This document shows positions 22,381-32,542 of a DNA stretch of 64,000 nt, in pieces. Under the pieces are notes generated by a model, which was not told where the DNA came from, did not search any database, and saw only the letters and a list, made by a program, of their open reading frames with translations. The stretch spans positions 5,084,001 through 5,148,000 of the forward strand of contig QCXZ01000137.1 of assembly GCA_025024175.1 (NCBI GenBank). Direction: 5' to 3'. This stretch comes from Rhyzopertha dominica (lineage: Eukaryota > Arthropoda > Insecta > Coleoptera > Bostrichidae). How positions within the stretch are numbered: position 1 is the first letter of the stretch; each line of letters opens with the position of its first letter. Both the position numbers and the translations under genes were made by a program.

Positions 22381-23805
22381 ATGCCAAGGACGAGACGACA
22401 GAACGCAGAACGCGAGGAAGAAGAAACTCAAGATACGACCATGGCAGAACCCGGATCCACCGTAGTACAAATGTCTGCAGACCAGCTGCAACAGCTCCTG
22501 GCGGGTGTGCAAGCCCAACTATCCTTGCAGTTACAGCAAGCGAACCAGGGGATACAGCAACAGCTGGAGGATCTCAGGAACAGGTCGCCAACCCCGGCAA
22601 GTACTTCGACTACGAACTCCAATTCAGGTAACTTTGTAAAATGTAGTTCGCGATTTGCCGGAGGAGAAAACGAAGATGTAGCTGCTTTCATTGATGCCAT
22701 CGAAACCTTTAAAAATTGTGCGAATGTGTCGGATGAGAATGCATTGCGCGGACTTCCAATGCTACTCACGAACAACGCCGCGATGTGGTATCAAGGCATA
22801 AAAGAAACCGTTCCTACGTGGAATGATGCTCTAGAAGCCTTACGTGCGTCATATGGGCCTACCAAACCGGCTTATCAAATATATCGAGATATATTCGCTA
22901 AGGAACAAGCTAGTGATGAATCTACGGACCTGTTCGTAGCGCGAGTGCGTTCACTTTTCGCGAAATTGACTGATAAGCCTAGTGAATCCATTCAGCTGGA
23001 CATGGTATACGGCCTGTTAAATCGTCGGATACGTAAAAGAATTATGCGCGAAGATATACAGAATTACGAAAACCTACTGCAGCGAGCTAGAACTGTAGAA
23101 AGAAACCTCACCGACTGCGCGCCTAAGAAGATCGAGCAGCGCGACGCCATCCGCCGCGACGCCCCGCGAACCCGTGATAATGCGAAGAAAAATCGCGAGC
23201 GACCGCGTTGTACTTTTTGTGCGCGTTACGGCCACACGGTCGAAGAATGCCGGAAGCATTCCGCGAGCTACAGAGGACCCGCCACGGCGACATCCGCACC
23301 CCGTAGCGAAGAAGTAACGCCGCCCTCAGTTGTTTGCTATGGATGCGGCGCTCCAGGTTACGTTCGCAGTAAGTGCCCTACCTGCAACAGAGATGGAACC
23401 GGTGATATAGTGCTGAATTGTATTACTTCCACGAATAACCCTGTAAGACCCATGTTGCCATTTACCATATACGGCCGCCCAGCTATCGCCTGTGCTGATT
23501 CAGGAGCCCAAGTGTCCATCGCGGGAAGACGCGTTTACGAATTTTTACGTTCGCTCAATACAGAATTCACTGAGACCAAGAGAAATGTGACGTACGCGGA
23601 CGGTGTTACGCGAGAAATGACCGCGTTCATTGTACAACTACCTGTGAAAATCATAACACGGACGATAATAAATGAATTTATAGTGCTCCCAGAACTAATG
23701 AACAATAAAACATTGCTAGGCGTTGACTTTTTGGAAAAGGCTGGTATAGTAATTAATCTCTCAAGGCAAACTTGGCATTTCGCGGATGAACCATCTCAGC
23801 TGTAA
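22381..23805 (+). CDS. gag: Gypsy Gag-protease polyprotein
   Basis: 474 residues from ATG 22381. A Gln-rich coiled N-terminus (residues 30-70) precedes the capsid-like retrotransposon-gag domain (about 80-215; FAGGENEDVAAFIDAIE, AAMWYQGI). A basic region leads to two zinc knuckles: C277-x2-C-x4-H-x4-C is intact (CTFCARYGHTVEEC); the second, from C319, reads CYGCGAPGYVRSKC, with Tyr in the His position. The aspartic protease follows with the active-site DSGA at residues 373-376 and the flap/C-terminal LLGVDFLEKAG. The frame ends at TAA 23803-23805, immediately before the RT frame, which continues in phase. Gag packages element RNA; the protease cleaves the polyprotein. Confidence 0.95.
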   Translation: MPRTRRQNAEREEEETQDTTMAEPGSTVVQMSADQLQQLLAGVQAQLSLQLQQANQGIQQQLEDLRNRSPTPASTSTTNSNSGNFVKCSSRFAGGENEDVAAFIDAIETFKNCANVSDENALRGLPMLLTNNAAMWYQGIKETVPTWNDALEALRASYGPTKPAYQIYRDIFAKEQASDESTDLFVARVRSLFAKLTDKPSESIQLDMVYGLLNRRIRKRIMREDIQNYENLLQRARTVERNLTDCAPKKIEQRDAIRRDAPRTRDNAKKNRERPRCTFCARYGHTVEECRKHSASYRGPATATSAPRSEEVTPPSVVCYGCGAPGYVRSKCPTCNRDGTGDIVLNCITSTNNPVRPMLPFTIYGRPAIACADSGAQVSIAGRRVYEFLRSLNTEFTETKRNVTYADGVTREMTAFIVQLPVKIITRTIINEFIVLPELMNNKTLLGVDFLEKAGIVINLSRQTWHFADEPSQL

Positions 23806-26655
23806 GCGTACGTTTCGGAAGAAGCACCGGAACCTGTGCAAATTTGCACAANCCCGCCGTCGGCCGANGCCCTAGACCTTCGCGGAGAAGAGGGCGAAAA
23901 CCTCACAGCGGAGCAGCGATTAGCCTTCAATGTGTTACTGAAGGCCAATGAAGATGTGTTCCGTCCAGGGGGAGAGCCTACGGAGTTTGGCGAGCACGTT
24001 ATTGAAACAGGTAACCACCGGCCGATATCCGTACCACCATATAGAATGCCACCTGCGAAGAAAGAATTTTTGCAACAGGAAATCGATCGCATGTTAGCCG
24101 ACGGGATAATAGAAGAGTGCGAAAGCCCTTGGGGTTTTCCCGTCGTATTAGTGCCTAAGAAGGACGGTAAATTTCGTTTGTGCGTAGATTATCGCAAGTT
24201 AAACGCGATAACGACTGGTGACAGTTACCCATTGCCGCGCATTGAAGATTTGTTGCATTCCGCGAAACAGGCAGCTTTCATGTCAACGTTGGATTTGCAA
24301 TGCGGTTATTGGCAAGTGCGTGTACGCGAAACGGACAGAGACAAAACGTGTTTTGTGTGCCCATTAGGAACTTTCCGTTTTTTACGGATGCCGTTCGGTC
24401 TGAAAAACTCTGGTTGCACATTTCAACGTATGATGGACAGATTTCGGGCCGGTCTGGGACACATCACCTTAGCGGTGTATCTCGACGATCTTATAGTGAT
24501 TTCGGAAAGTTTTGATGAACATTTAAATGATTTACGCGCGGTGTTCGAGAGACTAAGATTGTTTAAACTGCGTGCGCGACGCGAGAAGTGCGTGTTTGCT
24601 TGTCCAAAAGTTCGTTACCTTGGACATCTTATAACGTCATCAGGAACACAAACGGATCCTGAAAAAGTCAGCGCTATCTTAGAAATGAAAGCCCCGCGGA
24701 ACGTGAAAGAGGTATTAACATTCTATCAAACGTGTTCGTGGTATCGCCGATTCATACCACAATTTTCTGAAGTCGCCAGGCCTCTATCCTTACTTACGCG
24801 CAAAGATGCCAAATGGGAATGGGGCGAATCGCAGCAGAACGCTTTTGATGAACTGAAACGATTATTGTCAAATCCCCCTATTTTGCGACAGGCTGATCCA
24901 GCTAAACCGTTTACGCTAAGAACGGATGCCAGTGATTACGCTATCGGTACCGTGCTGCTACAAGGCGACGGTGACGATGAGCGCCCAGTGGAATACGCTA
25001 GCAGATTGCTGACTACGGCAGAAACGAGATATTCCACTACCGAGCGAGAAGCACTTGCTGTCGTTTGGGCCGTTGAAAGATTTCGCGGCTATATTGAAGG
25101 TTCGGAAGTGATCATAGCCACAGATCATCAGCCGCTGAAGTGGTTGTTATCGCTGAAATCTCCGTCAGGACGCTTAGCCAGATGGGCGCTAAAACTTCAG
25201 CCATACAACTTGAAGATTGGATACATTCCCGGGAAGCGAAATGTCGTCGCAGACACTCTTTCCAGGCCTCCATCGCAGGAATCCACACATGTTGATGAGG
25301 TGACGCTGACAACTCCGTCTCGTAGCGCGGCTGATATTCGAGCCGCCCAAAGGCGTGACGCAGAAGTGAGAAAAATCATGGACGCTTTCGAAGAAGACGA
25401 CGAGGATGCCATTCGTTGGGCGGAGCGCGGCTACATGTTACTGCAGGGCGTACTTTACCGCCAGAACCCCGACGAAGATATCGAGGAACCGCAGCAGGTC
25501 GTGCCGGAGGAAGAAAGGGAACGCGTTTTACGCGAATNTCATGACAGTCCAACTGCTGGACATTATGGAGTTGAAAGAACTTTAAAAAAGATCGTAAGCA
25601 GATATTATTTTACCGGAATGAGAAAATTTATTAGCGATTATGTGAAAAATTGTGCAGAATGCCAAAAATATAAGGCGCTTAATCTCAAACCAAGCGGCCT
25701 ACTACAAACCCCGGTAACAGCTAATAGATTTGAAGTTATAAGCGTAGATCTATTTGGGCCGTTACCTGTAACGGTGCGTCAAAACCGGTGGATACTCGTG
25801 GTAGAAGATACCGCGTCAAAGTGGACTGAACTTTATCCACTAACGGAAGCAACCGCAAGCGAATGTGCGAAAGTACTGATCGAAGAAGTTTTTATGCGCT
25901 ATGGTGTACCGAGGAAGGTGATCAGTGACAACGGCGTCCAATTTATAAGCGCTGTTATGCAAAAGGCGATGCATTGTCTGAGGGTCACTCAGACCCTGAC
26001 CCCGCTTTACCACCCTGCAAGTAACCCGGTCGAACGAAAAAACCGCGACATAAAGACCCAGCTAGGGATTCTTGTTGGAGACAGACACAGCGAATGGGAT
26101 GAACATTTAGCCGCTATACGGTTTGCTATAAACACGACCGTATGTGAAACCACCGGCCAAACCCCAGCGTACCTCACTTTCGCCAGAGAGCTGAGAAGCC
26201 CGGACGATGTTTCCCATGATCTTCGAGCCGTAATTGAAAGCGAAAATTTTGTACCGCAAATTACGCCATACCTAAAAAAGTTCGCAACTATTCTTTCCGA
26301 GAGTCGCGACAGATCCCACATTCAACAGGATCGCTACAAGGCCAAAGCGGACCAAGGACGGCGCGCTGCCCAAAAGTTCAGCGTCGGAGACCTCGTCCTT
26401 ATAACAACTCGCTTACTGAGCGACAAGAAGAAGGGGGTTGCTGCAAAATTTTCCCCTAAACGCGACGGGCCTTATCGGATTAAGGCTATTATCAGTCCTA
26501 CTGCGTATGAAATCGAGGACAACGAAGGCAATCTTTTGGGAAAATACCATGTGGAAGATGTGGTACACTTCCGTTCTAAGGAGGAGGACAGCCAGGTTCA
26601 ACCCGTGATGCCTAGAAGAAGACGTGGACGCCCGAGGAAAGAAGTTTCGTCCTAG
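23806..26655 (+). CDS. pol: Gypsy Pol: reverse transcriptase, RNase H, integrase
   Basis: Same frame as gag, directly after its stop; the first ATG-less stretch starts at 23806 and the open frame reads to TAG 26653-26655. Numbering from 23836: RT with LVPKKDGKFRLCVDYRKLNA and the catalytic YLDD at 215-218; RNase H with TDAS (Asp 364) and TDHQPLKWLL; integrase zinc domain HDSPTAGHYG (from 569) with CAEC (from 606); catalytic D638 (VDLFGPLP), D698 (SDNGVQF) and E733 (NPVERKN); then a GPYRI module (GPY/F type) and a basic C-terminus RRRRGRPRK, like an AT-hook. No clear chromodomain. All catalytic residues are present. Single N bases at 23852, 23869 and 25539 leave three codons unknown. Expression must pass the TAA by readthrough, if functional. 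Confidence 0.95.
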   Translation, partial: AYVSEEAPEPVQICTXPPSAXALDLRGEEGENLTAEQRLAFNVLLKANEDVFRPGGEPTEFGEHVIETGNHRPISVPPYRMPPAKKEFLQQEIDRMLADGIIEECESPWGFPVVLVPKKDGKFRLCVDYRKLNAITTGDSYPLPRIEDLLHSAKQAAFMSTLDLQCGYWQVRVRETDRDKTCFVCPLGTFRFLRMPFGLKNSGCTFQRMMDRFRAGLGHITLAVYLDDLIVISESFDEHLNDLRAVFERLRLFKLRARREKCVFACPKVRYLGHLITSSGTQTDPEKVSAILEMKAPRNVKEVLTFYQTCSWYRRFIPQFSEVARPLSLLTRKDAKWEWGESQQNAFDELKRLLSNPPILRQADPAKPFTLRTDASDYAIGTVLLQGDGDDERPVEYASRLLTTAETRYSTTEREALAVVWAVERFRGYIEGSEVIIATDHQPLKWLLSLKSPSGRLARWALKLQPYNLKIGYIPGKRNVVADTLSRPPSQESTHVDEVTLTTPSRSAADIRAAQRRDAEVRKIMDAFEEDDEDAIRWAERGYMLLQGVLYRQNPDEDIEEPQQVVPEEERERVLREXHDSPTAGHYGVERTLKKIVSRYYFTGMRKFISDYVKNCAECQKYKALNLKPSGLLQTPVTANRFEVISVDLFGPLPVTVRQNRWILVVEDTASKWTELYPLTEATASECAKVLIEEVFMRYGVPRKVISDNGVQFISAVMQKAMHCLRVTQTLTPLYHPASNPVERKNRDIKTQLGILVGDRHSEWDEHLAAIRFAINTTVCETTGQTPAYLTFARELRSPDDVSHDLRAVIESENFVPQITPYLKKFATILSESRDRSHIQQDRYKAKADQGRRAAQKFSVGDLVLITTRLLSDKKKGVAAKFSPKRDGPYRIKAIISPTAYEIEDNEGNLLGKYHVEDVVHFRSKEEDSQVQPVMPRRRRGRPRKEVSS

Positions 26656-26681
26656 CATCCGGCTTCGAGCCGAAGCCTTCG

Positions 26682-26695
26682 CCAGAGGGGGAGCG
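26682..26695 (+). promoter_or_regulatory. Polypurine tract of Gypsy element
   Basis: CCAGAGGGGGAGCG lies directly before the 3' LTR; its AGAGGGGGAG run is the expected primer for plus-strand DNA synthesis. Confidence 0.85.
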
Positions 26696-27022
26696 TGTAC
26701 GGCCACAACCTCGGGGTTTTTCCAACAAAACCGGTGATGACTACCCTGAAGGACTGCCTGCCAGATGTGCCGCCCCGAAAGCGGTTCGGGGGTGTTGTTT
26801 GCCCGGTTTATGACAGGATGGGATAACAATAGGGTAGTGAGGTAGACGTACCTAGCGGTACGAACAGTTCCCTTCTTCACGTTGCCGAGTGCACATTCCG
26901 CGTTTCTTAGATAGTTTTTGATTTTCTGTTTAGTTATTGTTTTTTTCATTTACGATTTAATATACGGTTCATCGAACTCTTTTTGTTTTATTTGTAACTC
27001 TCGAAATAACATACGCGTTACA
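26696..27022 (+). repeat. Gypsy 3' LTR
   Basis: 327 bp, same length and same reading as the 5' LTR; followed by the target duplication GTAT. Confidence 0.97.
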
Positions 27023-27026
27023 GTAT

Positions 27027-29194
27027 CTAAAAATTATTTGTCAAGGCGGTAATTTGTATGAACAATAGGACGATTAGCCATTTATGACAGCAAGTGTACA
27101 ACAGAAATCTTTTACACCAATTTTGTTACTACACTGTGTATTTAAATTCCATTTAATGGCTTTAGTGTAGTAATACCAAATAAATTAACAAAGCAAGATA
27201 AATCTGACCTTAAAAAGTATGTACAAATGGAATCACGTTATCTTATCTATTCCATTTAGTTTCAACAGCTTACACAATTTAGAAATGTTAATTAGGGGTG
27301 AATGGAAGACTGATAAAAATAAAAATTGTGATAACTCGAATAATAAGCAAAATTGTCCAAACTAAGGTCGAGAAGAACTTGATTATGCCTTTTGTATTTA
27401 TGCACAGTCGAGTATTTTGAATAATTAGTATAAATATGTGTTCTTTCACTTTTCAGTTCCTATTTCTATAATTTCTGTTATTTGCTTTCTCACTGAGCAA
27501 TTAATCACATTTTACAGCACAACACTTTTTGCTGTATTTTAGCTGAAATAATGACCGGACCATAAATCGAAAGTTATTAACTACATAGTTACAAGACAGG
27601 AGAGGATGATGACGATGTTTTATACATTAACTGATAGGGCTATTGCGTTTTGCTAATACACCAGAACATAATCTTCGGAGACATCAAATTATGCAAAAGA
27701 ATGAATAAAACTAAAGCCTTATATCATTCAATTCCTCTACAGTCTACTAATGCGATGATTTATTAAACAAGCTTAAAAAAACACACGGCATTCCATTTAA
27801 AAACAGTTACTCGTACGACGTCATTCTCACACTAAACAGGGTATAATTAAAAGTATGCTACTAACGGTTCAAAGAGGATCCCCCGAAACTTGATTGCACT
27901 AATTGGTCACCCCTGTATAAGATTAGATTTCTGAAAATAAAAATGATGTACATATAAACATTTTTTTTCTGGAGGCATGTTTTCGTCTTCTGGAAACAAA
28001 AGCTCTATAAAGTTTAATAATATGACGATATTTTAATATGATGAGTAAGATTGCTCTATATCGATATATCTATATCCTGCATCATGATTCAAAAATTCAT
28101 ATGCATTTCGGTATGTTACTTTAAAGTTATGAAGGGCCTTTTTCTGCCCTGTACCTTTAACTGCGTCATCTTGACAGGAAGTCTACATAATTTCGGTTTA
28201 ATTAAAATTCATGCAATAAGTATATTATAAACACATCCGTTGTACAGCACAAGGCAATCTCACATGAAGCCAGCCCCTTGCAGCGTTAACGGAAACACAG
28301 TTTGTGCATTACAAAGGCAAACAAGGTGCAAGAGTTGCATATAAAATGCAAGTTACCCGCAAAGCTCGGGTTACAAGATGAATTACCGGCAGCCGCGGTT
28401 TCCGCTTACCATGCTAAAGAAATTATATTAATACTACGTACATTATAACCAGATTTAACGGGGTCCCTTGTTATAGCACGTGTGCGTGGTTGCACAGGTA
28501 TGTAGGCGTACAAGTGGTAATTACAATATCTGGAGAGCTTTATGATGGAAAGTCTTCTTGTGCTGCAGCATATCGATTAGTTTTGCCGGATTTTTAAGTT
28601 TGATGCGCGATATTCCTAAAAAAAGTATGTTCATAATCAAATGTACCAAACTTATATACCTTTAACTTAATTAATAAACTAGTTACAGAGTGTGATAACG
28701 GATAAGGTGTCTATAAACAAACATAATAAGTTAGTTTTTCCGAGGGAGTTATATGGGTTAAACCTACTGGTATTTTATGTTCCTTCCGGCTGCAGTAATC
28801 AATTGTTGAATCTTGAATTAGCCAAGAAAATAAATTATAAAATAAATAATGAAATAGTACAAGTTGTAGAAGTAACAAAAGATTTAAGAGTGATGTTCTA
28901 CAACAGAATATATTGTCAATCAAAGTAATAGAATGTTACGATTCATAACAAGTACACGTAAAAGAGTATATTTTTCTCGTGTCTAAAGTAAATTAAATTA
29001 TGTCTAAATTGTCTCAAAACCCTCATTATTCAATATATAAATGCGTCTAGAAATATCGTAGAACAAATTTATAAGCTTTTATAATTTTAAAGTGTCAGGA
29101 ACATATACTACGTATTGCTGGGAATTCACTATTTCTTACAAAACTATTTTTTTTGCTTTCATCAAAGATTTCATCGCTAGACGTATTACGAGGG
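27027..29194. other. No recognisable gene or element
   Basis: AT-rich right flank of the Gypsy element. A 78-codon plus-strand frame (28692-28928) has no motif I recognise. A stretch at 28260-28520 is less AT-rich than the rest but shows no gene. Confidence 0.45.
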
Positions 29195-30260
29195 AAGATC
29201 ATTAATTACGGTTCCTGACATAGAAAGACATAAAACATGAAAATACTTTGTATGTTTATTTTTCGACATATATGTTCCAATGCTATGATTCCTCTAGAAA
29301 AGAATTCTTGTAGTTGGTCCTCTAATCAGTCGTTCATTGCTGTCATCACTTCATAATCATCGTCATATCTGGCCCTACCTAAATATTCTTTCAATTTCGG
29401 AAATAAGAAGTAATCGCTGCGTGCTAGGTCTGGTGAATACGTAGGGTATTCGTGCAATTCAAATCCTGCGTCGTGAATAGCATTCATTGCAATATGGCTT
29501 TTGTGTACAGCAGTGAACAAAAATTCCTTTCCTCAATTTTCCACGTCTTTTTTCTTTGATGCGCTCGCGCAATTTTGAAATTAAGTTGGCATAATGACCC
29601 TGTTATTGTGTGTCCCCGTTCCAAAAAATCAACCATTAAAATTCCGTCCGCATCCCAAAAAATTGTGGGCAAAATTTTACCAGCAGAGGACACAACTCGA
29701 AATTTGCGTGGTGGAGGAGAACCTTTGTGATGCCACTCCATACTCTGTTGTTTTGCCTCTGGGTCAAAGTGGTGGACATATGTTTCATCAACAGTTACAA
29801 ATCAAGAGAGAAACTCATCCGGGTTTGCTGAAAACTTTGCCAGACTGGCTTCAGAATGCAGGACTCTCGAATGTTTCTGATCAGGCGTCAAAATTCTAGG
29901 GACCCAGCGTGCAGATAACTTTTTAAGACCTGAAATATCTGTTAATATTTTTTCTATTGTGCCATATGAAAAGTCTGTAATCTCAGCTACCTGACGAATG
30001 GTCATTCGCCTACCTGCCATTACCATGTCATGTACATTTTTTGGAATAGTGACAGTTACTGGTCGTTCGGTACCCTTTGCATGTTCACACGTTTGTCTTC
30101 GCAATTTAAATTCTCGAGACAATTTTTTTACCACTTGGTAAGAAGGAGCACTCTCACTTAATACACCCATCATATCTTCATGAATTTCTTTTCGCGACCA
30201 CCTTTACCTTTGCAAATATTTTATAACTGGGCGTATCTCAGATTTTTCCATTGTTGAAAA
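29195..30260 (-). mobile_element. Mariner element, decayed
   Basis: A minus-strand mariner transposase gene read in three frames. TTACGAGGGAAGATC at ~29185-29199 resembles the left terminal repeat of mariners; the right end was not pinned down. Frameshifts and loss of the middle catalytic region show it is inactive. Confidence 0.78.
29326..30173 (-). pseudogene. Mariner transposase, broken
   Basis: From upstream to downstream: helix-turn-helix RRMTIRQVAEITDFSYGTIE, then the very conserved KKLSARWVPRILTPDQKHSR and ANPDEFLS (29802-30173); a second frame with MEWHHKGSPPPRKFRVVSSA, GKILPTIFWDADGILMVDFL (29484-29741); a third with AAIHDAGFE-like NAIHDAGFELHEYPTYSPDL and ARSDYFLFPKLKEYL (29326-29520). 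The last Asp of the triad (SDYFLF) is present; the middle one (HxDNAPAH region) is lost at the frame junction near 29520. Confidence 0.9.
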
Positions 30261-30436
30261 TTATTCAAACATCTTCGCGTAAATTTTAAATTCTTTTAAC
30301 AAACAACGAATGACAAGACTGGTATTGAACAAGGGTCGTTATGCAAGTAGAAAAATTAGTCCAGTTTGGTACGAATGTTGTTTTATATGTAAAAAATTAA
30401 GCTGACTAAGATGGTGATGTTCAAATATGTTTTTAG

Positions 30437-30965
30437 AGGTATGCAATGGTATTGGAAGCGGCACAAAGTGCTGCTTTACAATTAATCCCCAAAGATCGAA
30501 CGATTCAAACATAAAAAAAATAAAAAAGTGAAACCTTCGATATTATGGTCAGTATATGTAATGCTAAAATGTACACTAAATGCTAAAAAAAGTAAATATC
30601 AGGAAATTTTCGAAGCTAATACCATATTTGAAAAGCAAATTAGTTGGATACTGTCCAAAAAAGTTCAGAATTCCAACGAAAGAGGAAATTGAGAGATTTT
30701 TACAATGTGCACCTCATAGATTTTTAGTAGAAAATGTAATTCAAATCAATATACATCTATTGACTTATCTAATTCTGAGCAACTTTTTAGAACATTTTAA
30801 TTATTGGTCTTTGTAGAGCTTTGAGAAGAGATGAGCTACTGGAAATAACGACAGATGATGTAAAAGAAAAATTCAATTATTATTATAAGAATTCCTAATT
30901 CCAAAACTTATTCTCCGAGATGTTGTGTGATTTCAAGTCCAGACCAAATGAAGATATGCCGCAAA
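30437..30965 (+). pseudogene. Crypton-like tyrosine recombinase, copy 1 (fragment)
   Basis: Homologous to the copy at 34225-35130 over ~500 bases in the same orientation, 3.8 kb away. Readable parts are NIRKFSKLIPYLKSKLVGYC and KFRIPTKEEIERFLQ (30583-30700), then after an intron-like GTAATT…TTTTTAG stretch the box-I arginine segment ALRRDELLEITTDDV (30820-30862). A ~125-base part near the 5' end and everything after about 30965, including the HxxR and Tyr boxes, is missing. Inactive fragment. Confidence 0.78.
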
Positions 30966-31985
30966 CACTGTGCTTTACGTCCGGACTCAGCATGCGTCCT
31001 TTGTAGCACTTCTTTGACTTATAAGCCGCTATCTCATTTTCAGTTTTAAGAACTATAGCTTTATTGCTTCTGAATTTCTGAACTTTTTTTTATTAAAGCT
31101 TGCCTCAGCAGTGTTTTCGTCAAATAGCAAATGACGGTATCAGAATTATTATCTTGGGGATGTTTTAACAGGGCTGGACAACTAATCAAAGTTTTTCTTT
31201 TAAAATATCAAGCGAAAAGTGATAATTGTATACATATATTACATTTTACTGGCGGTATTTTGTGGAAGAACCACACTCAAGGGGCAAAACTTGTCTTGGC
31301 ATTTGCGTTACTTATTCGTATTGTTTATCCTGCTCCCGCACAAAAGAAGAAATTGCCCTACCCAGCTTCAAAATGTAAATCGCTCATTGATTACCAGCGA
31401 ACACGAAAGGGATTACCGCCCGAATTAGCGTAATTCGTTCGGTTAAACGGAAGTGCTAATTTTCGGCTCCGCTGCCGCCCCTCTACTCGCGATTCCTGGA
31501 CCCGAAGGTCGGCCGCCAATTAAAAGATGTATTTTCGCTTTAAAAATAATTATGAAATCAAGCCGTGACGTGTGTTACGGGGTAATTATTATGAATTCTC
31601 CAGAATTAGACTAGGGCTATAGCATCTGCTATANTCATCCAGCAATTAATGCGCTGTTGTGCGTCCTAATTAGCAGGTTTTATCGCGTGGGACGTTTTCA
31701 AAGTGCTAGTAAAGAGAATAACGTAACTGATGGCAATTAGCTGAATTGATAGTTGAGCAATGGATTCGTCGGTAGAAAGGGGCAGGTGTAATGGTTAATT
31801 GATCCGATGACATTTGCAAATTGCAGTGACTTGTTTTACCGTTCGATTGAATGCACTGGGGTAGGTAAAACGTATGCGCCAACGCAAATTAATGAGCGAT
31901 TGGTATCAACGTAAATTAATTACTTTTAACTGACACTGGATGACATGATTACCTTTAGTTTAGTAGCGCAAAATGTAGGTTATAG
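30966..31985. other. No recognisable gene or element
   Basis: Mixed-composition DNA. A 100-codon plus-strand frame (31131-31433) has no motif I recognise. The stretch 31430-31900 is less AT-rich than its surroundings but shows no coding pattern. Confidence 0.4.
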
Positions 31986-32026
31986 CTAACTATAAGGGTT
32001 GCTTGCCTGTGCTCCTGGTGATTTCC

Positions 32027-32071
32027 TACTCGCTAACGTTTCGCCCACTGCTGTGGTAAGCATCGTCAGAG
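32027..32071 (-). ncRNA. Hammerhead-like ribozyme motif (degenerate), minus strand
   Basis: Minus strand reads CTGACGA, then a stem GCTTAC/GTGGGC (two G-U pairs) with loop CACAGCA, then GAAAC. This follows the hammerhead order CUGANGA - stem II - GAAA. One extra base (T) sits between CUGANGA and stem II, which a canonical core lacks, and I could not place the cleavage site with certainty. Penelope-like terminal repeats are known to carry hammerhead motifs; a decayed Penelope terminus is the likely source. Confidence 0.4.
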
Positions 32072-32124
32072 CCTAATTAATCGGTGATGTATGCGAGCGA
32101 GAAAATTACTTCCACAATGAAATT

Positions 32125-32168
32125 GGCTCTGAAGATGTTTACCACAGCAGTAAGCGAAACGTCAATGA
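32125..32168 (+). ncRNA. Hammerhead-like ribozyme motif (degenerate), plus strand
   Basis: Reads GGCTCTGAAGA, a stem GTTTAC/GTAAGC with the same loop CACAGCA, then GAAACG. It is an inverted relative of the motif at 32027-32071. The stem differs between copies but stays paired (U-A against U-G pairs), which supports a selected RNA hairpin. The same one-base departure from the canonical core occurs here. Confidence 0.42.
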
Positions 32169-32542
32169 GGAGGAAAACGCCACGATCACGGCCGACTAGA
32201 TCCGGAATTATCTATCAGTAAGGATCCCGGACGAGAAAGGCTTATCATCACTATGTCGGGTATAAGATTTTTTCTACTTGTATACATGATTAAAATACAC
32301 TCAGCGCGCTTTTTGTGCCAAAAAATGTGTTGTATTAGGTAATCATTTGTTTTTAAGAAACATAATTAAGTTTTATATTTCCGATGATGATTACCTGCGT
32401 TTTTCATAAATTAAACACCATCATGAAGCCCTATACTGAATTTAATTAAACAACAGAGACAAACTGAACAAAAAAATAACACAACAACATGAGAAACATA
32501 GGTGAAAGAAGAATTGAACAGAACAAATTCAGAAAACTAATA

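Larger units (their letters stand above)
21979..27022 (+). mobile_element. Ty3/Gypsy LTR retrotransposon, full length, 5044 bp
   Basis: Two 327-bp LTRs (21979-22305 and 26696-27022) with TG...CA ends, flanked by the target duplication GTAT (21975-21978 and 27023-27026). Between them are a primer-binding site, a gag-protease frame, an RT-RNaseH-integrase frame and a purine-rich tract just before the 3' LTR. The domain order protease, RT, RNase H, integrase is that of Ty3/Gypsy (Metaviridae). There is no third (env-like) frame. LTRs look identical on reading, so insertion is recent. Gag and pol are in one frame split by a single TAA. Confidence 0.97.
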
